Assembly (NCBI GenBank): GCA_020633415.1
Contig: JACKDQ010000002.1
Location: 620,001-684,000 of the forward strand
Length of the DNA stretch: 64,000 bases
Direction of reading: 5' to 3'
From: Deltaproteobacteria bacterium
GTDB lineage: Bacteria > Myxococcota_A > Polyangia > GCA-2747355
Shown: piece by piece, positions 9,668 through 18,454 of the stretch
Layout: each line of letters opens with the position of its first letter
How positions within the stretch are numbered: position 1 is the stretch's first letter
Translations under genes and position numbers: made by a program
Notes under the pieces: model-generated
What the model was told of the DNA's origin: nothing
The model's database searches: none
What the model saw: only the letters and a program-made list of their open reading frames with translations

Positions 9668-12460
9668 ATGCTCCCTAGCGGCTTCCCCAAGCCATTCGGC
9701 AAATACATCCTGGCACGACCGCTGGCAAAAGGCGGCATGGGGGATCTGTTCCTATCGCTCGCCGGTGAGGTGGGGGGCTTCGAAAAGCTGTGCGTCGTCA
9801 AACGCACGCGAGACTCCGCCACCGACGACGAACTCGTCGGTCGCTTTCTCGACGAAGCCAAAGTCGCGATCAAGCTCAATCACTCCAACTTGGTTCAGGT
9901 CTTCGACGTGGGCACGGTCGACGGCGACCACTACCTGGCGATGGAATACGTGGAAGGCAAGAACCTCCGCGAAATCCTCGTGCGCTGCGACGAAGCGCGT
10001 CTTCGACTACCGCCCGCCGCCGGGCTTTATGTCGCCCAACAGATCTGCCGCGGATTACACTACGCCCACAGCTACGGCAACCTCGGGCTGGTCCACCGCG
10101 ACATGTGCCCCTCCAACGTGCTGGTCTCCTACTTCGGCGAGGTCAAAGTCGCTGACTTCGGCCTGGCCTACTCCTCCCTTAAAGAAGAAAAGACCAAACC
10201 CGGCAAGGTCTTCGGTCGACTGGCCTACCTCTCGCCCGAGCAGCTGCGCCGCGCCACGCCCGACGCGCGAACCGACGTCTATTCGGTGGGAATCATCCTT
10301 TGGGAGCTGGTAACCGGCCGGCCGTTCCGCCCGCGGATCAGCGATCCCGCTCACTTGATCACGATGGTCGAGCGTTCGGACGTGATGCCGCCATCGGATA
10401 AGAATGACAAACTGCCGCCCTCTTTGGACCGACTGATCGTTAAAGCGCTACAGCCGTCACCAAGTGCGCGCTACGCCAGCGCCGCGGCCTTTCGCGAGGC
10501 GATCGCGATCGAGCTTGCGCGAATCGACCCGACCTTTGACGCCAGCAACCTCGCCGAGATCATGCGCACGCTCTACGACGCTCAGATCGAAGAAGCGAAG
10601 CGCGAGAGCGAAGATCTGCTCAAAGCGGACTATCAGTCGGTACGCCAACGAGAGCGCGCGCCGAGCGGGTCGATAGATGGCAAGCGACCGATCGCCGACG
10701 ACACACAGATCTCCGATCGCTATCGCGTGATCAATCTGATCGGTGGCGGTGGTATGGGCGCGGTTTACGAGGCTGAGCACCTCGGCATCGGCCGCAGGGT
10801 GGCGATCAAGGTGCTGCATGCCGCCTATAGCGAGGACGCAGAGGCGGTGACCCGCTTCCGCGAGGAGGCGCGCGCGGCGAGTCGCATCGGTCATCCGAAC
10901 ATCGTCGAGGTTACCGACTCAGGCACCACCAACGATGGGCGAGTCTTTTTCGTGATGGAGCTGCTGGTCGGCACCGACTTGGCCAACGTGATGGCCGACC
11001 GTGGGCGTTTGCCGATCGGGCGTGCGCTGGCGATCACGCTACAGATCTGCGAAGCACTGCACGCTGCACACGAGGCGCGCATCGTTCACCGCGACCTCAA
11101 ACCCGAGAACATCTTTCTTTGCACCCGACCGCAAGCGGACTTCGTTAAGCTGCTCGACTTCGGCATAGCCAAACACTTGTCCAAAGCCGGCGACGCACGG
11201 CTGACGATGCCGGGCATCGCGATGGGCACGCCGGAGTACATGGCACCCGAGCAAGCCGCGGGCCTTGAGATCGATCGCCGCATCGATGTCTATGCTACAG
11301 CGACTTTGCTCTACGAGATGCTCACCGCTCGATTGCCTCACGAGGCCAACAACCTGATCGAGCTGCTCAACAAGAAGGCTTCCGTCCCGCCGACGCCACC
11401 GCGCGAACACGTTCCTGAGATCCCGCAGGCGGTCGAACGGGCGATCCTCGACGCGCTTCAGGGCGATCCCGATCGTCGCACGCCGACGATGCATCATTTC
11501 GCTGACGCGCTGCGCCGCGCCGCCGACAACTCAGCGCTGGCCGCCCCGCTGCCAGCGCAGCACGACGCGCCCCGTCCACCAGCAGCGCGACCAACGCGCA
11601 GCCGCCTGCTCACCGCCCTAGCGATAGCCGCGCCGCTGTTCATCCTCGGGGCCAGCGCAGCCTATTGGTGGAAGCAGGGCACGATCACGCCACCTCAAGC
11701 GCTCGACCTCGGTCGCCACGCCGATGCGGGCATCAAGCTGCGCGTACTCGACGCAAGTGGCAAAAAGAGCGCAACGCCCATCGACAGCCGTGCGGCCGAC
11801 GCTCAGGCCCTACCTCGAGACGCAACAGCGACAAGGGACGGGCGTGCCGCTGATGCGCATCGGACCGACGCAACCCTCGCCGACAGCGGCCCCCAGCTGA
11901 GCGCCGCCGAGCGCGACCGCCTGCTCGAATGGGCCAAGCGTGCGGCGATCGGCGGGCGCTTTCTCCGACCGGAAAAGGACAACGTCAAACATCTGCTCGA
12001 CCAATTGGAGCAGGCCGCCCCCAACGACCCCGCGGTGCGCCGCTTCCGAAAGCGCTGGCTGCCGCGCCAATTCGTGCGCCAGATTCGCGCGGCGCTACGG
12101 GCGAAACGCGATGCCGCAGCCCAAGCGCGCTACGAGGCTTGGAGCGCCCTTTTTCCCGACGCTGCAGCGCCAAAGCGCGGGCTCGCGCAACTGCTCGTCC
12201 GCCGCGGTCAGCAGGCGCTCAAGAAGAAGCGCTACCGCGCTGCGCAGCGGCTGGCGGCGCAAGCTGAGACGCTGTTTCCCGAGGGGCGCAGCCACCATGT
12301 TTTGCGCGGCGACATCGCGCTCAAGCGCCACCGCTATGCGGCCGCGATCGCGGCCTATCGCCGAGCGCTGAGCACGAAAAAAGTGCCTGCCAGCGCCCGT
12401 CGTGTGCTGCTACGTCGCATCAAGACGGCACGCAAGGGCCAGCGCTCGGGCAAACGCTAA
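9668..12460 (+). CDS. Second Ser/Thr kinase with two kinase domains, TM segment and repeat tail
   Basis: This paralogue of the upstream gene has 930 residues from the ATG at 9668. An in-frame TTG at 9650 adds six residues, but the ATG aligns better with the start of the paralogue. Kinase A (about 9-280) contains PLAKGGMGDLFL, HRDMCPSN near 143 and DFG near 163. Kinase B (about 350-620) contains GGGGMGAVYEA, Lys381, HRDLKPEN near 474 and DFG near 497. A membrane helix follows at about 647-667 (LLTALAIAAPLFILGASAAY). The C-terminal 230 residues are basic and helical, with TPR-like A/L patterns (AIAAYRRAL). It sits about 70 bp after the first kinase, so co-transcription is likely. The product probably spans the inner membrane like its neighbour. 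Confidence 0.87.
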   Translation: MLPSGFPKPFGKYILARPLAKGGMGDLFLSLAGEVGGFEKLCVVKRTRDSATDDELVGRFLDEAKVAIKLNHSNLVQVFDVGTVDGDHYLAMEYVEGKNLREILVRCDEARLRLPPAAGLYVAQQICRGLHYAHSYGNLGLVHRDMCPSNVLVSYFGEVKVADFGLAYSSLKEEKTKPGKVFGRLAYLSPEQLRRATPDARTDVYSVGIILWELVTGRPFRPRISDPAHLITMVERSDVMPPSDKNDKLPPSLDRLIVKALQPSPSARYASAAAFREAIAIELARIDPTFDASNLAEIMRTLYDAQIEEAKRESEDLLKADYQSVRQRERAPSGSIDGKRPIADDTQISDRYRVINLIGGGGMGAVYEAEHLGIGRRVAIKVLHAAYSEDAEAVTRFREEARAASRIGHPNIVEVTDSGTTNDGRVFFVMELLVGTDLANVMADRGRLPIGRALAITLQICEALHAAHEARIVHRDLKPENIFLCTRPQADFVKLLDFGIAKHLSKAGDARLTMPGIAMGTPEYMAPEQAAGLEIDRRIDVYATATLLYEMLTARLPHEANNLIELLNKKASVPPTPPREHVPEIPQAVERAILDALQGDPDRRTPTMHHFADALRRAADNSALAAPLPAQHDAPRPPAARPTRSRLLTALAIAAPLFILGASAAYWWKQGTITPPQALDLGRHADAGIKLRVLDASGKKSATPIDSRAADAQALPRDATATRDGRAADAHRTDATLADSGPQLSAAERDRLLEWAKRAAIGGRFLRPEKDNVKHLLDQLEQAAPNDPAVRRFRKRWLPRQFVRQIRAALRAKRDAAAQARYEAWSALFPDAAAPKRGLAQLLVRRGQQALKKKRYRAAQRLAAQAETLFPEGRSHHVLRGDIALKRHRYAAAIAAYRRALSTKKVPASARRVLLRRIKTARKGQRSGKR

Positions 12461-12468
12461 CCACCACC

Positions 12469-14859
12469 GTGCGACGCATTCCCGAACGAACGATACGCGA
12501 ACTCGGCTGGCAGCGCTTGCTGGACCAGCTACGCGATCGTTGCGCCACAGACAGCGGGCGACGCCTGCTGGCGACCAACCATTTTCAGACCAGCGCCGAG
12601 GACGTCGAAGAGATGCTAGCTCTGGTCAGCGAAGCTCGTCGATTGATCCAAGATGCCACGCCGTTGCCGTTCGGTGGCATCGTTGGACTCGACCAAGCGA
12701 TCGCGCGGCTACGAAAAGACGGCGTGCTCGAGACGCGAGTTCTGCAAGACATCGGCAGGACGCTGCGCGCCTTCGGCCGCCTTCACGGCTTTCTCGCCGA
12801 AATCGGCTCGGAGAGCCCGCTGTTGAGCGCGCGCACGCGGCTGTTGCACGATCTCGACCACGTCTACGGGCCGATCGAAGATAGCTTCGAGAGCGACGGT
12901 CGCCTCGCTGATCACGCCAGCCCGAACCTCGGCAAGTTCCGCCGACGCGTCCACGATCTGAACGAGCAGCTGACAAAACGCATGCGCCAGTTGCTCGATA
13001 GCGCCGAGGTTCAGCGCTATCTGCAAGACCGCTTCTACACGCAGCGAGAGAATCGCTATGTTCTGCCCGTGCGCGCCGATTGTGCCGGTTCGATCGAAGG
13101 CATTGTCCACGGGTCGTCGGCTAGCGGTGCCACGCTCTTCGTCGAACCCAAAGCGCTGGTCGAGCTGAACAACCGTCTGAAGGTTGCCGAGTCCGACGTC
13201 GAAAGTGAAGAACTGCGAATCATCCGCCAGCTTTGCAGCTACGTCGCTCACGAAGTCGAGGCGATCGAGCAAGACGATCTGGTGGTTGCCGAACTCGATG
13301 GCGTGCATGCGCGCGCTCGCCTCGCGCAACAGATGGATGCCACACGGCCGATGATCGCCGCGGATGCCGCGCTAGCACTCAACGCCGCGCGTCACCCCCT
13401 GATGGTGCTCGACCAGGTCCCGGTCGTCGCCAACGACATCGAACTCGCACCAGCGAAGACGCTGGTGCTCAGCGGTCCAAACGCCGGCGGCAAAACGGTC
13501 GCGCTCAAGACCTGCGGGTTGATGGCCTTGATGCTGCGTGCCGGCTGTCACCTGCCCGTCGGGCCCGAGAGCCGCTTGCCGCTTTACGCTGGCGTCCACA
13601 CCGCGATCGACGATGACCAGAGCATCGAGCGAAACCTATCGACATTCACCGCGCAGATCGCCCAGGTGCTGACGATCCTCGCTGACGCTGATCAGCACAC
13701 GCTCGTGCTGATCGACGAACTAACTACCGGCACCGACCCCGGTGAAGGGGCAGCACTTGCCCAGGCGATTCTCGAGCAGTTGGCCAGTCGTCACCCACAG
13801 GTGATCGTCACCACCCATTACGAGCGGCTCAAGGCGCTTGCGATCAATGACGACCGCTTCGTCAACGGCTCGGTTGGCTTCGACCTCGACAATATCGCGC
13901 CGACCTACAGTTTAGACATCGGCCTACCGGGCAGTTCCTGCGCGCTGGAAGTCGCGCAACGCACAGGTCTACCGCCGGGGATCGTCGAACGTGGACGCGA
14001 ACTACTCGGACCGACGGAACAGCAACTGTCGGCCCTGCTCACCGAGCTGACGACCGAGCGCCGCCAGCTGCAACAGCGACTCGAGGATCTCCGTGCGGCT
14101 GAGCAACTCGCGCGCACCCGTGCCAACGAACTTGAGAGCAAAAGGCGCCAGCTAAAGGAACGCGCGCAGGCGGAACACGCGGCTCAGTACGAAAATACGC
14201 TGCGCGAATTGCAGCTCGCCCGCCGAGATATCGTCGCCGCCCGTCGGGCACTCAAGCAACACGCTCCGGATTCAACCGCGCTGCGCAGTGTGGAGCGAGA
14301 TCTCAGCCGCGCCGCCGAGAAGCTCAACGCCGCGGCGCCAGAGCCCGCCCAGATCGCCACGCCGCCGCTCGATACCAACGCCTTGCGCCCGGGTGACCAA
14401 GCCTATGTGCGCTCGCTGGGCGGAAATGCGATCATCGAGTCGATCGATCAACGTGGTCGCGTCACTGTGCGGGCAGGCATCGCTCGCGCTGCTGTCGACC
14501 TCGACGAACTGTTTGAGCCGCTGCGCGGCGAAGCCACTGTCAAACGGTTGGCTCCGCCGCTTCGCCCGGCAGCCCGACCCGACCCAGCCAACGAGGCGCC
14601 AAAAATCGAGCGAACCATCGACACCACGCTCGATCTCCGCGGACACCGTGCCGAGGAAGCGCTACGGATGAGCGACCATTTCATCGATCAGGCCCTGCTC
14701 GCCGGACGTGATGCGATCTTCCTGCTGCACGGTCGCGGCTCGGGAGCGCTACGGCGCGTAATCCGCGAGCACCTCGCGAGCCACGTAGCTGTCCAGCGCT
14801 TCGACCTGGCCGAAGAGCGTGACGGCGGCGACGCGGTCACCGTGGTTTGGCTGCGCTAG
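12469..14859 (+). CDS. mutS2: Endonuclease MutS2 / Smr-domain ribosome-rescue ATPase
   Basis: This 796-residue protein has MutS2 architecture: an N-terminal core/clamp region with FVEPKALVELNN near 224, an ABC-type ATPase with Walker A GPNAGGKT at 336-343 and a Walker B/D-loop region DELTTGTDPGEGAALA near 425, a long charged coiled coil at about 510-620, a KOW-like stretch near 640-680, and a C-terminal Smr domain with LDLRG and HGRGSGALR. MutS2 was first linked to anti-recombination; later work shows it acting on collided ribosomes with the Smr nuclease or with ATPase-driven splitting. The start is GTG, only 8 bp after the kinase stop, with no clear ribosome site, so reinitiation is possible. 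No domain is missing. Confidence 0.92.
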   Translation: MRRIPERTIRELGWQRLLDQLRDRCATDSGRRLLATNHFQTSAEDVEEMLALVSEARRLIQDATPLPFGGIVGLDQAIARLRKDGVLETRVLQDIGRTLRAFGRLHGFLAEIGSESPLLSARTRLLHDLDHVYGPIEDSFESDGRLADHASPNLGKFRRRVHDLNEQLTKRMRQLLDSAEVQRYLQDRFYTQRENRYVLPVRADCAGSIEGIVHGSSASGATLFVEPKALVELNNRLKVAESDVESEELRIIRQLCSYVAHEVEAIEQDDLVVAELDGVHARARLAQQMDATRPMIAADAALALNAARHPLMVLDQVPVVANDIELAPAKTLVLSGPNAGGKTVALKTCGLMALMLRAGCHLPVGPESRLPLYAGVHTAIDDDQSIERNLSTFTAQIAQVLTILADADQHTLVLIDELTTGTDPGEGAALAQAILEQLASRHPQVIVTTHYERLKALAINDDRFVNGSVGFDLDNIAPTYSLDIGLPGSSCALEVAQRTGLPPGIVERGRELLGPTEQQLSALLTELTTERRQLQQRLEDLRAAEQLARTRANELESKRRQLKERAQAEHAAQYENTLRELQLARRDIVAARRALKQHAPDSTALRSVERDLSRAAEKLNAAAPEPAQIATPPLDTNALRPGDQAYVRSLGGNAIIESIDQRGRVTVRAGIARAAVDLDELFEPLRGEATVKRLAPPLRPAARPDPANEAPKIERTIDTTLDLRGHRAEEALRMSDHFIDQALLAGRDAIFLLHGRGSGALRRVIREHLASHVAVQRFDLAEERDGGDAVTVVWLR

Positions 14860-14946
14860 CGGGTCCTTGCTGGCAATAATAATGCGGCGACCGAGGACCG
14901 CAAAAGTCTGATGCCAGCCGATCCACACACTGCTAACCTCGGGCTA

Positions 14947-17460
14947 ATGAACACACCACGCATCGTTTTTTCACTCGTAGCGCTGTTGCTGATCATCGGA
15001 GCCACACCTCGCCAGGCGGTTGCGCAAAGCACGGCGGTCGTCCACGAGTCGCCTACGCTGGGCGTACGCCTGCCAGCAATCTCGCTGGTCGACCACGCCC
15101 ACGGCGCCGCCTTGGAGACCAACCCCGGCGCGCTGGGTGCGCTGGGCAGCTGGGGCATCGGCTTCGTCCACAGCGAGAATCGCTCCGACGCGCGAATCCT
15201 CGGCACCGGCAGCGCGATCTTCGCCGCCGCCAGACTGCCGTTCCTCTCGGCGCTGGTGATCGGATTCGGCGGACAATGGCTACGCCCACCGTCGACCAGT
15301 AACTACCCAGACTTGTTCAAGTTCAGCTTCGGATTGGCGCTAGCGCCGAGTCCAAGGCTTGCTTTAGGCTTTAGCGTCCATAGCTTCTCCGCCGATGCGG
15401 GGTCACCGTTCGACGCGTTGCGCTCGGTTGACCTGGGCCTGATCGCCCGGCCAACCGAGTGGATCGGCTTGGGCCTGGCGGTACGCGACCTAAACGGGCC
15501 CAGCCTCGACGGGTACACACTTCAGCGCAATTACGATGCCGAACTGATCATCCGACCGCTGTCCACGCGGCGGCTGGAACTCGGTGCCGCCGTGCGCATC
15601 GGCGAGCGGCGCGGCGACGTCGACCCACGCTTCCGCCTTCAACTCGAGCCGCTGAGCGGACTGTTGCTTCAGGGTCAGGTCGAATTGTTCCGACGGGACT
15701 ACCTCAACACTGGGCACTCGCTCAATGATATCCGCGCCACCGTCGGAATGACGATCAATGTTGGCCACATCGGCCTTGGCGTCGCCACCAGCCTGGGTCG
15801 CAACCTCGATCAACTCGGTGACAGCACCGGCGGCGTATTACAGGGGACAACGGTCAGTGCGTCGATCGGCGATGAAAAGCAGCGCAGCGTGATCGACATC
15901 GGCAAACGGCTGCTGTTCGTCAAACTCGACGAAGCGCTCTCGCAGCGCGAGACGCTTGCTCTGCTGACGGGACTCGAGCGCGCCAGTCGAGAGCCTTCGG
16001 TGACCAGTGTGCTGATCGAGCTCGACGGCTTCCATAGCGGCATGGCTCAAGCCCAAGAGGTCCGCCAGGCGATCGCGCGACTGCGCGCGCGGGGAAAGCG
16101 CGTCTTCGCCTACCTCCACGTCGCCTCATTGACCGAGTATTTCATCGCCAGCGCCGCTGACACGATCTGGCTCGACCCGGACGGTGGCCTACAGGTCGCC
16201 GGTATCAGCAGCGGGGGACTTTATCTGCGCGGTCTGCTCGACAAGATCGGCGTCTCACCACAGTTCGTCAAGATCGCCGAATATAAGACCGCGCCGGAGA
16301 TGTTTACCCGCAGCGAACCCTCTGATGCGGCCAAAGAAGTGCGCGAGGCCATTCTCGATGGCCTATTCGAGCAGCTCGTCGGCATGATCGCCAGCCGCCG
16401 TGGTATCAAACCAGCGACACTACGGACGACGATCGATCAGGGCCCCTTTACGCCACCGCTCGCGCTAAAGGCCAAACTGATCGACGCACTAGTTCCACGC
16501 GATCGTCTGCGCGTCGAGATTCAACGCAAGACAGCCGCTTTTCCGACAACCCTCGGCGCACTCGACGTCGACAGCGGCCGCTGGCCGGTCGGCCCCGGCG
16601 TGGCAGTGATCGTTCTCGAGGGTGAAATCATCCGCGGCAAGAGTCGCCAACTCCCCTGGGGAAGTCGCATGGCTGGCGACGAGACCATGGTCGATGCGAT
16701 CAACTGGGCACGTCGTTCCTCGCGCGTTGGCGCGATCCTCTTGCGCGTGAATAGCCCAGGCGGCTCGGCGATCGCCTCAGCGCGCATCTTCCACGCGCTG
16801 CAGAAAGCCCGAAAGACGAAGCCGGTGATCGTCTCGATCGCCAACGTTGGCGCATCGGGCGGCTATTACGCCGCAGCGGCCGGCGACCAAATCTTTGCTT
16901 TGCCCGCAACGATCACCGGTTCGATCGGCATCTTCACTGGCAAGTTCGATCTTTCCGGCTTGCTCAAGCGACTCGGGATCAACATTTCGACCAGTCAGCG
17001 CGGTAAGCGGGCACGGCTCGACGCCGCCGACCGACCATACAGCGCCGAAGAGCGCCAATTCGTCGAGCGCAGCCTGCGCTATTATTACGATCGCTTCATC
17101 GGCGCCGTCGCCACAGGGCGCAAGCTGACGCGCACCGAAGTCGATCAGGTCGCGCGTGGTCGCGTCTGGACCGGCGCACAGGCAAAAGGCAAGCGTCTTG
17201 TCGACCAATACGGTGACTTCATCCAAGCTTTGAACTACGCCAAGGCCAAGTTTGGCCGACCCGCCGAGCGGCGGGTCCCGCTGTTTGTGCTGCCGAAAAC
17301 GCGACCGTCGCTACTGCGTCGTTTGGTCAAGTCGGCGACGCAGACGCCCGACGTTCTCGCACCATTGACCAAGCGCGTGGCTGAACGTCTGCCACCACCG
17401 CTATTCTACGCCAAAGACGGCGAGCCATTGGCGCGCATGCCGTTTTTCACAGCGCCCTAA
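14947..17460 (+). CDS. SppA-type S49 peptidase fused to an N-terminal barrel-like region
   Basis: From the internal ATG at 14947 the product has 837 residues and begins with a clear signal peptide (MNTPRIVFSLVALLLIIG...AVAQ). The upstream ATG at 14911 would bury that signal. Residues about 30-310 are rich in alternating hydrophobic beta-strands with LGL/GLGLAV patterns, like an outer-membrane barrel. Two S49 domains follow. The first holds Lys447 in EYKTAPEMF, the second Ser637 in NVGASGGYY, matching the split Lys/Ser dyad of E. coli SppA (Lys209/Ser409). SppA normally degrades cleaved signal peptides at the inner membrane; a barrel fusion suggests an outer-membrane or periplasmic location here. 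The first domain lacks the Ser, as expected for the long SppA form. Substrate is unknown. Confidence 0.8.
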   Translation: MNTPRIVFSLVALLLIIGATPRQAVAQSTAVVHESPTLGVRLPAISLVDHAHGAALETNPGALGALGSWGIGFVHSENRSDARILGTGSAIFAAARLPFLSALVIGFGGQWLRPPSTSNYPDLFKFSFGLALAPSPRLALGFSVHSFSADAGSPFDALRSVDLGLIARPTEWIGLGLAVRDLNGPSLDGYTLQRNYDAELIIRPLSTRRLELGAAVRIGERRGDVDPRFRLQLEPLSGLLLQGQVELFRRDYLNTGHSLNDIRATVGMTINVGHIGLGVATSLGRNLDQLGDSTGGVLQGTTVSASIGDEKQRSVIDIGKRLLFVKLDEALSQRETLALLTGLERASREPSVTSVLIELDGFHSGMAQAQEVRQAIARLRARGKRVFAYLHVASLTEYFIASAADTIWLDPDGGLQVAGISSGGLYLRGLLDKIGVSPQFVKIAEYKTAPEMFTRSEPSDAAKEVREAILDGLFEQLVGMIASRRGIKPATLRTTIDQGPFTPPLALKAKLIDALVPRDRLRVEIQRKTAAFPTTLGALDVDSGRWPVGPGVAVIVLEGEIIRGKSRQLPWGSRMAGDETMVDAINWARRSSRVGAILLRVNSPGGSAIASARIFHALQKARKTKPVIVSIANVGASGGYYAAAAGDQIFALPATITGSIGIFTGKFDLSGLLKRLGINISTSQRGKRARLDAADRPYSAEERQFVERSLRYYYDRFIGAVATGRKLTRTEVDQVARGRVWTGAQAKGKRLVDQYGDFIQALNYAKAKFGRPAERRVPLFVLPKTRPSLLRRLVKSATQTPDVLAPLTKRVAERLPPPLFYAKDGEPLARMPFFTAP

Positions 17461-17473
17461 CCCGCCACGCGTC

Positions 17474-18424
17474 CTAGCCAGCCAACGCTCTCCAGAAGGC
17501 TTGGAGCTCGCTAGCCAATGGCGCTTCGAGCGAGATCCGCTCGCCGCTGATCGGATGCGTAAAACCAATCCGCGCGGCGTGAAGCGCGTGGCGCGGCAAC
17601 TCGAGAAGTTCGCCCAGCTCGTCGGACCAACCCTCGTCGAGATAGCGCAGCAAACAGTGCGGATCGGGACCGTAGATCTTATCGCCAACGATCGGCGCCC
17701 CCACCGAGGCCAAATGCACGCGGATCTGGTGTTGTCGCCCAGAGAGCGGTACCGCCTCAACCAGGCTATAGTCGCCCCGTCGCTCCAGTCGACGGTAGCG
17801 TGTACAAGCGGGCTGACCACCGGCACCCGTGCGCATCTTGATGCGAATACCGCTTTGGCTATCCTCGCTGATCGGGCTATCGATCACACCCGATTCACCG
17901 GGATCCCCCCAGCAGATCGCGATGTAGCACTTGCTGACTCGTCGGTGAAAGAAATCGGCCTTAAGCGCAATTTCAGCGCTCTTGTCGCGCGCGAGCATCA
18001 TCACACCGGACGTTTCGCGATCCAGCCGATGGCACAGTGTAGGGGTGTTGGCCGGATAGCGCTCGCGCAGCAGCGCCGTGAGCGTGTTGCGCAGAAAACG
18101 CGCCGTTGCGTGCACCGGCAAGCCCGCCGGCTTGTCGATCGCCATCAAATATTCGTCCTCGTAGAGCACGTCGAAATCGCGCGGCACTTCAGGCTCGACG
18201 GGCGCCGGTCTGAGTAGCTCGATCTGCTGACCAAAAAAGACGCGTTGTGCCGGCTTGAGGATCTGCCCCGACCAGCGCGCTTGAAGTCGCAGCATCTGTT
18301 GAACGCGATTGCGCGACAAGCGCGGAATCCGCGCGCTGATGAAGTGATCCAGCCGCCAGCCGTGGTAGCGCGCGGGCACGATGAAGCGCATCGGTATCAA
18401 GTCCCTATCGTCGTACTCAACCAT
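17474..18424 (-). CDS. RluA-family rRNA/tRNA pseudouridine synthase
   Basis: This 316-residue enzyme has an N-terminal S4 RNA-binding domain (about 23-75, WRLDHFISARIPRLSRNRVQ) and a catalytic RluA domain with HRLDRETSG at 132-140. Asp135 is the expected nucleophile that attacks the uridine. SGRQHQIRVHLA near 228-239 is the second conserved RluA block. The family isomerises uridine to pseudouridine in 23S rRNA or tRNA in the cytoplasm; the exact site cannot be read from sequence. The length is typical of RluC/RluD-like proteins. An in-frame ATG at residue 12 (MRFIVPARY) is an alternative start. The gene converges on the barrel-SppA gene with 13 bp between them. About 30 bp upstream lies the end of the PEGA kinase gene. 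Confidence 0.9.
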   Translation of the reverse strand: MVEYDDRDLIPMRFIVPARYHGWRLDHFISARIPRLSRNRVQQMLRLQARWSGQILKPAQRVFFGQQIELLRPAPVEPEVPRDFDVLYEDEYLMAIDKPAGLPVHATARFLRNTLTALLRERYPANTPTLCHRLDRETSGVMMLARDKSAEIALKADFFHRRVSKCYIAICWGDPGESGVIDSPISEDSQSGIRIKMRTGAGGQPACTRYRRLERRGDYSLVEAVPLSGRQHQIRVHLASVGAPIVGDKIYGPDPHCLLRYLDEGWSDELGELLELPRHALHAARIGFTHPISGERISLEAPLASELQAFWRALAG

Positions 18425-18454
18425 CTTGCCGTCGATACGCGCGCTTGCCGCGCG

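Noticed and set aside
17501..18217. Plus-strand open frame of 238 codons opposite the pseudouridine synthase
   Set aside because: The minus strand has clear RluA motifs; the plus frame has none.
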